Positions 30,812-37,662 of a DNA stretch of 64,000 bases are shown piece after piece. The translations under genes and the position numbers were made by a program. Below the pieces are notes generated by a model. It ran no database searches. It worked only from the letters and a program-made list of their open reading frames with translations, and was not told the DNA's origin. Source of the stretch: Betaproteobacteria bacterium (lineage in GTDB: Bacteria > Pseudomonadota > Gammaproteobacteria > Burkholderiales > Burkholderiaceae_D). The DNA lies in the NCBI GenBank assembly GCA_025356395.1, contig JANXTA010000040.1:1-64000 (forward strand). Reading direction: 5' to 3'. Within the stretch, counting starts at the first letter, position 1. Each line of letters starts with the position of its first letter.

Positions 30812-31179
30812 CGAATCGTCACGATGCGCTCCGGCTGAAGCCCGCGCTCGATGCGAACGAGCGCGCGTTCGGGATGCGTCGCGCCACACAGGAACAGGTC
30901 GATCGCCGCGAAGCGCTGCTCCGGCCAGGTGTGGATCGTGATGTGCGACTCGGCCAGCAGCACGACGCCAGTCACGCCGGCATCAGGTCCGTCGCCGAAG
31001 CGATGGAAGTGCTGGAACAGCCGGTGCGCGCCGGCATCGGCGGCCGCATCGCACAGCATCGTCTCGAGCAGGTCCAAGTCCGCGAGCAGCGAGACGTCGA
31101 CACCGTGGCAGTCGACTAGCCAGTGCGTGCCGCGCGCGACATGCGCGTGCTTAGAAGATTCGTCGCGAAGAGCCACCAT
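30787..31179 (-). CDS. speD: S-adenosylmethionine decarboxylase proenzyme
   Basis: A 130-residue class 1 prokaryotic AdoMet decarboxylase of the short Thermotoga/Bacillus type, making decarboxylated AdoMet, the aminopropyl donor. The self-cleavage serine Ser78 with His79 (AESHITIHTWPE), His83 and Cys98 (FLCG) are all present and keep the spacing of the Thermotoga enzyme. Cleavage before Ser78 would create the pyruvoyl cofactor. The ATG at 31179 overlaps the stop of the small upstream gene by one base (TGATG), implying translational coupling; a GTG one codon earlier is possible. It ends the minus-strand DUF350-SPFH-DUF4178 run and presumably serves the membrane aminopropyltransferase encoded at 36.1 kb on the other strand. 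Confidence 0.93.
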   Translation of the reverse strand: MVALRDESSKHAHVARGTHWLVDCHGVDVSLLADLDLLETMLCDAAADAGAHRLFQHFHRFGDGPDAGVTGVVLLAESHITIHTWPEQRFAAIDLFLCGATHPERALVRIERGLQPERIVTIRQDRGEEA

Positions 31180-31340
31180 CACTTGTGACCGCTGCCGGAC
31201 GAACTCCAGCCGCCGCTCGAACCGCCGACCCAGCCGCCGCGCGTGCCGTAGCCCGCGCCCGTGCTCTTGCCGAGCGTGGACCAGTTCATCAGCGACGACG
31301 CGCCAACGACCAGCAGACCGTAGAGGATGAACTTACCCAT
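31179..31340 (-). CDS. 53-residue glycine/serine-rich membrane peptide
   Basis: A small gene filling the gap between the DUF4178 gene (six bases upstream) and speD, overlapping the latter by one base. The peptide has a short hydrophobic N-terminal helix (residues ~3-19, KFILYGLLVVGASSLM) followed by a Gly/Ser/Trp-rich tail (GYGTRGGWVGGSSGGW and on to GSGHK). It could be a single-pass protein with an exported or cytoplasmic flexible tail. Such tails recur in small proteins beside SPFH/DUF4178 genes, but I do not recognise a named family. Tight packing on both sides is the main argument that it is real. Confidence 0.7.
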   Translation of the reverse strand: MGKFILYGLLVVGASSLMNWSTLGKSTGAGYGTRGGWVGGSSGGWSSSGSGHK

Positions 31341-31346
31341 GGCGCT

Positions 31347-32921
31347 TCATCCGGTCTTCTCCGCTGCAGCCTTGTCCATCAACCAGGCTGGAAAGTAGAG
31401 GCCGACCGTCGCCAGGATGACGATGATCACCGCGCGTCCTGGCGAGAACAGGATGGGGATCGCGTTGACCGCGAGCAGCAGGATCGTCAGCCATTTCGCG
31501 ACCTGACGATAGCCGCCGGGCGGTCGGTCGAGCAATGAAGGCGGGCCACTCGGCACGGCGCTCGTGTCGACCTGCTTGCCGAACCACTGCGCGAGATCGC
31601 TCGCAGTCACCGGCGTCGAACGCGACCAGGTCAGCTCCGCTTCGTCAGCTTCGGCTGAGAGCTTGGCGTTGCCGAAACTGAAGTCCGTGACGTGGTCGAC
31701 GTCGCCGACTTCCACGCGCCAGTTGAAGGCGCCAGCCGCGTACTTCACGACCGCCTGGTAGTCGTAGAGCTTCTCGTAACTGTCGCCGGCGAGAAGTGCG
31801 CGATCCGCCGTGTACCAGAACGGCCAAGTGTCGAGCACCTGGGCGCGCTCCCACCCTTCGTCGGTCTCGATCAGCCACAGGAAACCGCGCTGTGACGCGT
31901 ACAGCAGGTACTCGGTCCACTCGCCAGCCTCGTCGCTAATCTCCGCGCGGCGCATGAAGCCGATGACCAGGTACGGTACCGCACCAATGGTGCCGGTCGC
32001 GCCGAGCGGCAGCGTCGGCCTGACGCTCTCGACGCGCTTGGCGGCAGCGAGTACCTCGGCGACCGGTCCGGCGACGTCCAACGACGCGTGACAGGTCTGA
32101 CACAGCAGATGCGAGGTCGCGCCCGGCGAGAATGCGATCGACGCGCCGCACGACGGGCACTCGAGATTGGTGACCTTGCCCTTCACGCGACCGGCCGCGT
32201 CGGTGATGGTCTCGGGATCGCGCAGGAGCTGTGGCTTGAGTTCGTCGAGAGTGACGGAGCGACCGCGGTAGACGGTGGGTGTGCTCCCACCCGCGTTGGG
32301 GGAAGGCTCGGGAGGCGACGGCCGAAAGCCGCTCCGATCGCCGACCTCGTCCGAATAATCCAGCGTCAAGAACTCGCCCCCGCGCCGGAAATCCGCGACC
32401 CTCGCCGCGTATCCCGCACCCACCGTGAACGGCAATTCGCCCTGCCCACCAGTGCACTGCGCGCTGCGGATATCGCCGGCGATGAACAGCAGCACGCTGC
32501 CGTCGGGCGCCTTGCCGAGGTTTAACGGCGCGCCTGGAGCCAAGGCCTCGAAGGCCGGCAACGCGATGTTCGGAAGGCTCGGCCGATCGACCTCGCGCGT
32601 GAAGGTGTACTGCCCCGATCCATCGGACAACCACGCGCCGTCGCCGTGATCGTCGAGCACGTACCACTCGTTCCAGAAGCCCGCAGGATAACGCAACTGG
32701 ATGCGACCCACGACCGTGAAGCTGCGACCGTCGACCGTGCCTGAGGTGTTGATCTGAATCGGCGAGAAGTCTTCCAGCACGTCGCCCATGCGACCGATGT
32801 TGCGGACCGCGTCGGCGTCCTTGATCAGCGTCGAGTTGCAGAAGCCGCACACCGCCATCACCGACGCGGCCGAGCGGAACGTGACCGGCGCGCCGCAGTT
32901 GGGGCAGGCGATGGTGTTCAT
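31347..32921 (-). CDS. DUF4178 zinc-ribbon membrane protein
   Basis: A 524-residue protein built from two repeats. Each repeat starts with a four-cysteine zinc ribbon (Cys6, 9, 25, 28; then Cys255, 258, 274, 277) and is followed by a DUF4178 beta domain (about 60-190, FTVVGRIQLRYPAGFWNEWYVL; and about 300-450, YLVIGFMRRAEISDEAGEWTEYLLY). Two hydrophobic segments at the C-terminus (about 477-515) anchor it in the membrane with the folded part presumably cytoplasmic. DUF4178 proteins have no proven activity but recur next to SPFH, DUF350 and polyamine-type genes. It lies 68 bases after the SPFH gene and six before the small peptide gene, so it is in the same transcript. Confidence 0.88.
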   Translation of the reverse strand: MNTIACPNCGAPVTFRSAASVMAVCGFCNSTLIKDADAVRNIGRMGDVLEDFSPIQINTSGTVDGRSFTVVGRIQLRYPAGFWNEWYVLDDHGDGAWLSDGSGQYTFTREVDRPSLPNIALPAFEALAPGAPLNLGKAPDGSVLLFIAGDIRSAQCTGGQGELPFTVGAGYAARVADFRRGGEFLTLDYSDEVGDRSGFRPSPPEPSPNAGGSTPTVYRGRSVTLDELKPQLLRDPETITDAAGRVKGKVTNLECPSCGASIAFSPGATSHLLCQTCHASLDVAGPVAEVLAAAKRVESVRPTLPLGATGTIGAVPYLVIGFMRRAEISDEAGEWTEYLLYASQRGFLWLIETDEGWERAQVLDTWPFWYTADRALLAGDSYEKLYDYQAVVKYAAGAFNWRVEVGDVDHVTDFSFGNAKLSAEADEAELTWSRSTPVTASDLAQWFGKQVDTSAVPSGPPSLLDRPPGGYRQVAKWLTILLLAVNAIPILFSPGRAVIIVILATVGLYFPAWLMDKAAAEKTG

Positions 32922-32989
32922 CGAACGGCCATGGGATTCAGTGTCGCGAGACTCGCGAGGACCGGTTCATCGAACGGTCGACAGACGCG

Positions 32990-34030
32990 TCAACCCACCA
33001 GCCGCTTGAGCACCTCGGCCTTGGCCGCATCGAACTCCACCTGCGAGATGAGGCTTTTGTCGAGCAGACCCTTGAGCGTCTCGAGGCGCGCGGCAGGATC
33101 GTCGGCCGTCGCGGCCCCGACGTTCTGTTGCCCGGTGACCGCGTTCGCCGAAGTGCTCTGCACGGTCGACAGCCCATTCGCCATGCCCTGCGCCATCTGC
33201 TGGCCGATCGCCATGCCCGACGCGAGCCCCGCGCCGATGCCCGCGATGCCGCCCTCGTTGGCCGCCGCGATGGGGATCGCGTTCGCGGTCTGGAACTGCG
33301 TGTACTTGTTGAGGTCGCCAGCCATGCCCATCGAGATGCGCTTGTCGAGCGCGGCCTGCAGTTCCTCGGGCAACGACACGCTGGCAACGTTGAACTCGTC
33401 GAGCGACAGGCCGTACTTGCCAAGTGCGGTGGCGAGGTCACCCTTGACCTGGCTCGCCATCAGCGTCTGGTTGGCCGCCATGTCGAGGAAGTTGACCTTC
33501 GACACACCGATCGAGTTGGCCATCGTGGCGAGGATGATGCCGCGCAGCTGTTCCTCGACGTCGTCGCGCGTGTACATGTCGCGCGTGCCGGACAGTTCGG
33601 TATGGAGGACCTTGGCGTCGGCGATGCGATACGAATAGAGGCCGAAGGCGCGCAGGCGGACCATGCCGAAGTCGGCATCGCGGATCGTGATCGGTTGCTG
33701 CGTGCCCCAGCGACGGCCGGTCTGGATGCGCGTCGAGAAGAAGTAGACGTCGGACTTGAAGGGCGACTGGAACAGCTTGTCCCAGTTCTTCAAATAGGTG
33801 AGCACCGGCAGCGTCTGTGTCGTCAGCTTATAGGTGCCTGGCGCAAACACGTCGGCGACCTTGCCCTCGTTGACGAACACCGCGACCTGCGACTCGCGCA
33901 CGACCAGCGCGCCGCCGTTCTGGATCTCCATCCCGTCCATCGGATAGCGCCACGACAGCACGCCCTCGGCGTCCTCGGTCCACTCGAGGATGTCGATGAA
34001 CTGTTTCTTGATGAATGAGGCAAGACTCAT
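32990..34030 (-). CDS. SPFH-domain protein with C-terminal SHOCT-like motif
   Basis: A 346-residue protein of the SPFH (band 7/virion-core-like, YdjI type) superfamily. The start reads MSLASFIKKQFIDILEW, followed by RYPMDGMEIQNGGALVVRESQVAVFVNEGKVADVFAPGTYKL (only in outline here), the hallmark of this subgroup. The SPFH core runs to about residue 215, then comes a glycine/alanine-rich low-complexity stretch (about 250-300, GIAGIGAGLASGMAIGQQM) and a SHOCT-like short helix pair at the end (ETLKGLLDKSLISQVEFDAAK). There is no classical transmembrane helix at the N-terminus. Members probably oligomerise on membranes and organise partners; SHOCT motifs are oligomerisation or membrane-recruitment tags. 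It sits between DUF350 and DUF4178 genes. Confidence 0.9.
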   Translation of the reverse strand: MSLASFIKKQFIDILEWTEDAEGVLSWRYPMDGMEIQNGGALVVRESQVAVFVNEGKVADVFAPGTYKLTTQTLPVLTYLKNWDKLFQSPFKSDVYFFSTRIQTGRRWGTQQPITIRDADFGMVRLRAFGLYSYRIADAKVLHTELSGTRDMYTRDDVEEQLRGIILATMANSIGVSKVNFLDMAANQTLMASQVKGDLATALGKYGLSLDEFNVASVSLPEELQAALDKRISMGMAGDLNKYTQFQTANAIPIAAANEGGIAGIGAGLASGMAIGQQMAQGMANGLSTVQSTSANAVTGQQNVGAATADDPAARLETLKGLLDKSLISQVEFDAAKAEVLKRLVG

Positions 34031-34172
34031 GGCCTACTCCCTGGAGACGGTGTCGGATCGAACGAAACGGCGAAGGGCAAAATCATGCGCCACGTCCCAC
34101 CTGCGCATCGAGGCGGACGCGACGAAACGACCGGACGTGCGCATAGGATGAACGGCGGGACGACCGGGTGCG

Positions 34173-34562
34173 TCAGGACAAGCAGGCCGCGTTGACGATG
34201 CCGGCGACCAGCGAGACCGAGCCCATGAAGCCGCCCATCGCGACGTTGCCGGCTTCGATCTCGGTGCGGACCGTGTGCATCAGACGACTCGCGACCGCGT
34301 AGACGATGATCTGCACGATCATCGCGGCGACCGCCCACATCAGGACCTCGACCAGCGTCGCGTTGTGGACGATGGCCGAACCCAGCGTGAGCGAGAACCC
34401 GATCAGGGCGCCGCCGAACGATAGGGCGGCGGCACCCTTGCCCGCGTGGATCAGCGCCAGTTCGTCGAACGGCGTGATCTTCGTGTAGATGACGAAAAAG
34501 ATGCCGAGCAGGATCGCCGAGGCGATGAGGTGGATCGCGTAACTGACGATGGCGGGAATCAT
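34173..34562 (-). CDS. DUF350 (YjfL-like) membrane protein
   Basis: A 129-residue integral membrane protein with four hydrophobic helices (about 5-27, 45-65, 74-96, 107-128), matching DUF350. The loop FDELALIHAGKGAAALSFGGALIGF is characteristic. In E. coli the related yjfL belongs to a cluster with a PspA-like protein and an ATP-grasp amino-acid/polyamine ligase-like gene, which fits the polyamine theme here. Molecular role unknown. As the first gene of the minus-strand run it probably leads the operon DUF350-SPFH-DUF4178-small peptide-speD; the 142-base gap before the SPFH gene could hold a second promoter, but I see none. Confidence 0.88.
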   Translation of the reverse strand: MIPAIVSYAIHLIASAILLGIFFVIYTKITPFDELALIHAGKGAAALSFGGALIGFSLTLGSAIVHNATLVEVLMWAVAAMIVQIIVYAVASRLMHTVRTEIEAGNVAMGGFMGSVSLVAGIVNAACLS

Positions 34563-34598
34563 CGATCTCCGGCCTGTGGAGCGGTTGAGGCAAGCAGC

Positions 34599-34627
34599 TT
34601 ATCATCGCGCCGCCGACCGTTCGGTCG
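34599..34627. promoter_or_regulatory. Inverted repeat and -10-like box in the divergent polyamine-locus promoter
   Basis: The 99-base gap between the DUF350 gene and the NYN gene holds the inverted repeat CGACCG-TT-CGGTCG (34614-34627). On the minus strand TGATAA (34604-34599) could be a -10 for the DUF350 operon, and the repeat would then cover its -35. GACCGTTCGGTC-type repeats resemble operators of TetR-class repressors, but no such regulator gene is nearby. Confidence 0.4.
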
Positions 34628-34661
34628 AACTTCTAGCAGCCGCCCGATGAAAGAAAAAGAG

Positions 34662-35438
34662 ATGAGTGCACTCGACAATCCCAAGCTCGCCGTCCTGATC
34701 GACGCCGACAACGCGTCGGCTTCGCTGGTCAAGGAACTGCTCGAGGAGGTCGCCAAGTTCGGCACCGCTACGGTCAAGCGCGCGTATGGCGACTGGACCG
34801 GCCAGCAGCTGGTCGGCTGGAAGGACCAGCTCAATCGTTACGCGATCCAGCCGATCCAGCAGTTCGCGTACACGAAGGGCAAGAACTCCACCGACGCGTC
34901 GCTGATCATCGATGCGATGGACCTGCTGTATGCGGACAACGTCGACGGCTTCTGCATCGTCTCCTCGGACAGCGACTTCACACGCCTGGCCACGCGCCTA
35001 CGCGAATCGCGCAAGGTGGTCTACGGCCTCGGCGAGCGCAAGACGCCCGAGGCGTTCCGTGCGGCGTGCGATCGCTTCGTGTTCTTCGAGGTGCTCAAGC
35101 GCGGCGGCGCGAACGTCGAATCGAGCGTGGCGGATGCCGAAGCCATGGACGGCGTGCCCGATCTCGAACACTCACTGCGGCAGGCCTTCGACGCGGTATC
35201 GCGCGACGAGGGCTGGGCCACGGTGTCGTCGGTCGGCTCGTACATGGCGAAGAACAACCCGTCGTTCGACACGCGGCTGTACGGCTTCCGCAAGCTCAGC
35301 GACATGCTGCGCAAGCAGGCGTTCATCGAGCAGCGCGAAGCGGACACGCCGAACGGGCCACTGATGGTCAGGCTGCGGCCCGTCGTGCAGGCGTCGGCCA
35401 ATCCGCCCGCGAAGCGATCGCGCCGCAAGCGGAGTTGA
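34662..35438 (+). CDS. NYN-domain ribonuclease-like protein with LOTUS/OST-HTH domain
   Basis: A 258-residue protein. The N-terminal NYN domain (about 5-150, PIN-like nuclease fold) keeps the acidic residues expected at the active site: LIDADNAS, then STDASLIIDAMDLLY and VSSDSDFTRLATRLRE. The C-terminal part (about 170-240, with LRQAFDAVSRDEGWATVSSVG and FGFRKLSDML-like GFRKLSDMLRKQ) fits an OST-HTH/LOTUS RNA-binding domain, and the tail is basic. The combination is the limkain-b1-like bacterial type (often annotated DUF88) and suggests an RNA-directed endonuclease. Two start codons are possible, 34647 and 34662; neither has a strong ribosome-binding site, and the second fits the family N-terminus better. 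It is divergent from the DUF350 operon. Confidence 0.88.
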   Translation: MSALDNPKLAVLIDADNASASLVKELLEEVAKFGTATVKRAYGDWTGQQLVGWKDQLNRYAIQPIQQFAYTKGKNSTDASLIIDAMDLLYADNVDGFCIVSSDSDFTRLATRLRESRKVVYGLGERKTPEAFRAACDRFVFFEVLKRGGANVESSVADAEAMDGVPDLEHSLRQAFDAVSRDEGWATVSSVGSYMAKNNPSFDTRLYGFRKLSDMLRKQAFIEQREADTPNGPLMVRLRPVVQASANPPAKRSRRKRS

Positions 35439-35585
35439 ACTGCGCGCATGAAGCTGCCTTCGAAATCGATCCGAGAGTCGGTTGCGACCACGTCTGTCGC
35501 CATGTTCAGAGGCATATTTGCGGACGACGTGCAGCAGTCCGGTACGCTCGAAGCAGGCGGTAAACTCGTGTGTCAGGGGACAGTC

Positions 35586-35804
35586 ATGGATGCGTCGCTG
35601 GTCAGCAAGGATCCCGAGGTCATGAGTGGGGTGCTGTGTTTCACGGGAACCCGTGTGCCGGTACAGAACCTGTTTGACTATCTCGAGGGCCGGTCGTCGA
35701 TCGAAGATTTTCTCGACGACTTTCCTGCGGTGTCGCGACAGCGTGCGATCTCTGTTCTCGAGGCGGCTCGACAACACTTGATGGCCGATGCGCCTGCTGC
35801 TTGA
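35586..35804 (+). CDS. DUF433 antitoxin-like protein
   Basis: A 72-residue DUF433 protein: the core reads VMSGVLCFTGTRVPVQNLFDYLEG and SIEDFLDDFPAVSRQRAISVLEAA, a small winged-helix-like fold. DUF433 proteins are usually paired with a PIN-like DUF5615 protein and regarded as the antitoxin and DNA-binding partner. The ATG at 35586 has AGGGGA five bases upstream; the frame is open further back, but the upstream part lacks family similarity. It overlaps the next gene by 17 bases, typical of a toxin-antitoxin pair. Base composition here is less GC-biased than in the flanking genes, which would fit acquisition. Confidence 0.85.
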   Translation: MDASLVSKDPEVMSGVLCFTGTRVPVQNLFDYLEGRSSIEDFLDDFPAVSRQRAISVLEAARQHLMADAPAA

Positions 35805-36132
35805 CGAAGCTGTGCCGCGAGGGCTTCGTCGTTCGCTCCCGGACCACGATGCCCGTACGGTCGGCGAGATGGGTTGGTCGGGTGAGAAAAATGGAATGCC
35901 CCTTGCCCTCGCAGCGAACCAATTCGAAGCGTTCATCACGGTCGACAAGAATCTGTCGTACCAGCAAAATCTCGCGTTCCTGCCGCTCGCGGTCATCCTT
36001 CTCAAGGCGCGTTCGATCGAATTGTCGGAATTGATCGCGCTCGTCCCCGCGCTCGATCGGGTACTAATCTGCCTTGTGCCTCGAAGCTTTATCCGCGTCT
36101 TTGGATCAGGGCGTTCCGCAGACCTGGCGTGA
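35788..36132 (+). CDS. DUF5615 PIN-like toxin-like protein
   Basis: A 114-residue protein of the DUF5615 PIN-like family, the partner of DUF433. It opens MRLLLDEAVPRGLRRSLPDH, with the first active-site-like Asp in LLDEA, and later has AFITVDKNLSYQQNL (second Asp). The fold is PIN-type, so a metal-dependent RNase activity is expected, though such toxins have little experimental backing. It overlaps the antitoxin-like gene by 17 bases. The membrane aminopropyltransferase gene starts only six bases after its stop, so transcription from the pair could run into that gene. Confidence 0.83.
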   Translation: MRLLLDEAVPRGLRRSLPDHDARTVGEMGWSGEKNGMPLALAANQFEAFITVDKNLSYQQNLAFLPLAVILLKARSIELSELIALVPALDRVLICLVPRSFIRVFGSGRSADLA

Positions 36133-36138
36133 CCTTCC

Positions 36139-37653
36139 GTGCCTGATCGCCTCCTGATCCTCGCCGTCTTCGTCGTCGCATCCTGCGGGCTCGCGTACGA
36201 ACTCATCGCGGGCGCGCTATCGAGCTATCTGCTCGGCGACTCGATCCTCCAGTTCTCGACCATCATCGGCTGCTACCTGTTCGCGATGGGCGTCGGCTCG
36301 CACCTGTCGCGCTACGTCAAGGACGAGGATGTGCTGTCGCGCTTCGTCGACATCGAACTGCTGGTCGGCCTGCTCGGCGGCCTGTCGGCGATGGCGCTGT
36401 TCGTCGTGTTCGCGTGGCTGTCCGCGCCGTTCCGTACAGTGCTTTACGCGCTGGTGTTCGCGATCGGCGTGCTGGTCGGCATGGAGATCCCGCTCGTGAT
36501 GCGCGCGCTCAATCACGGTGACGTCAAGTTCTCGGAGCTGGTGAGTCGCGTGCTGACCTTCGACTATCTCGGCGCTCTCGCCGTCTCCCTCCTGTTCCCG
36601 CTGCTGCTCGCGCCGCGTCTCGGGCTGTCGCGCACGGCCTTGCTGTTCGGCATCGCCAACGTGGCGATCGCGTTCTGGACCATCCACCGCTTCAGGGCGC
36701 AGCTCCAGCACGTGAACGGTCGCATCCTCCGCGCCTCGCTGGTGATGGTGGCGCTGGTCGTCGGCTTCTTCTTCGCGAACCAGCTGACCCACTGGTCCGA
36801 GCGCGGCATGTACGGCGACGAGATCGTCCACGCGGTGACCACGCCCTATCAGCGGCTCGTCATCACGCGCTGGAAGGACGACCTGCGGCTCTACATCAAC
36901 GGCAACCTGCAGTTCTCGTCGCGCGACGAGCATCGCTATCACGAGGCGCTGGTGCATCCGATGATGGAGTCGCTGCCCTGGGCCAAGCACGTGCTGGTGC
37001 TCGGCGGCGGCGACGGGCTCGCGCTGCGCGAGGTGCTGCGCTATCCGACCGTGCAGACCGTCACGCTGGTCGATCTCGACCATCGCGTCACCGATCTCTT
37101 CAAGTCGTCGGAACCGCTGGTCGCTCTCAACAAGGGATCGTTCTCGGACCCGCGCGTGACGGTCATCAACCAGGATGCGGCGCTGTGGCTCGAAGGCTCC
37201 GGGGACGCGATGTTCGACGCGGTCATCGTCGACTTTCCGGACCCGTCCAACTTCTCGCTCGGCAAGCTGTACTCGGTGCCCTTCTATCGGGGGCTGCTAC
37301 GGCATGTCGCCGCGCACGGCATGGTCGTCGTGCAGTCGACCTCGCCCTACTTCGCGCCGCGTGCCTTCTGGTCGATCGACGCGACGCTGAAGGGAGCGGG
37401 CTTCCGGACCTGGCCATATCACGCGTACGTCCCGTCGTTCGGCGAATGGGGCTTCGTACTCGCGTCGCAGGACGCGACCTTCACGCCGCCCGAGCACTAC
37501 CAACTGCCGATGCGCTTCCTCGACGCGGAGACCACCCGCGAGATGTTCCGCTTCGCGGCCGACATGCCGCATCCGGTGGTCGAGGCGAACCGTCTCAACA
37601 ACCAGTCGCTCGTGCGCTACTTCGACGAGGACTGGCATCAGTTCATCCGTTAG
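36139..37653 (+). CDS. Membrane-embedded spermidine-synthase-like aminopropyltransferase
   Basis: A 504-residue fusion. Residues ~1-225 hold about seven membrane helices (SCGLAYELIAGALSSYLLGDSILQFS, YLFAMGVGSHLS, VLVGMEIPLVMRAL, DYLGALAVSLLFPLLLAPRLG among the blocks); residues ~235-470 form a spermidine-synthase-type domain. Catalytic signatures: TPYQRLVITRW, LYINGNLQFSSRDEHRYHEALVHP, the donor-binding VLVLGGGDGLALREVL with the acidic LVDLDHRV, and the active-site loop IVDFPDPSNFSLGKLYS. It should transfer the aminopropyl group of decarboxylated AdoMet (from SpeD) to an amine; the acceptor may be membrane-linked. The GTG at 36139 is the only start close to the first helix. A Tat-flavoprotein follows nine bases downstream. 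Confidence 0.9.
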   Translation: MPDRLLILAVFVVASCGLAYELIAGALSSYLLGDSILQFSTIIGCYLFAMGVGSHLSRYVKDEDVLSRFVDIELLVGLLGGLSAMALFVVFAWLSAPFRTVLYALVFAIGVLVGMEIPLVMRALNHGDVKFSELVSRVLTFDYLGALAVSLLFPLLLAPRLGLSRTALLFGIANVAIAFWTIHRFRAQLQHVNGRILRASLVMVALVVGFFFANQLTHWSERGMYGDEIVHAVTTPYQRLVITRWKDDLRLYINGNLQFSSRDEHRYHEALVHPMMESLPWAKHVLVLGGGDGLALREVLRYPTVQTVTLVDLDHRVTDLFKSSEPLVALNKGSFSDPRVTVINQDAALWLEGSGDAMFDAVIVDFPDPSNFSLGKLYSVPFYRGLLRHVAAHGMVVVQSTSPYFAPRAFWSIDATLKGAGFRTWPYHAYVPSFGEWGFVLASQDATFTPPEHYQLPMRFLDAETTREMFRFAADMPHPVVEANRLNNQSLVRYFDEDWHQFIR

Positions 37654-37662
37654 CGGTTCCAC

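Noticed and set aside
29822-31000. tRNA-Arg as an integration site for a genomic island covering the polyamine locus
   Set aside because: No repeated tRNA 3' end, integrase or composition break was found downstream within the window.
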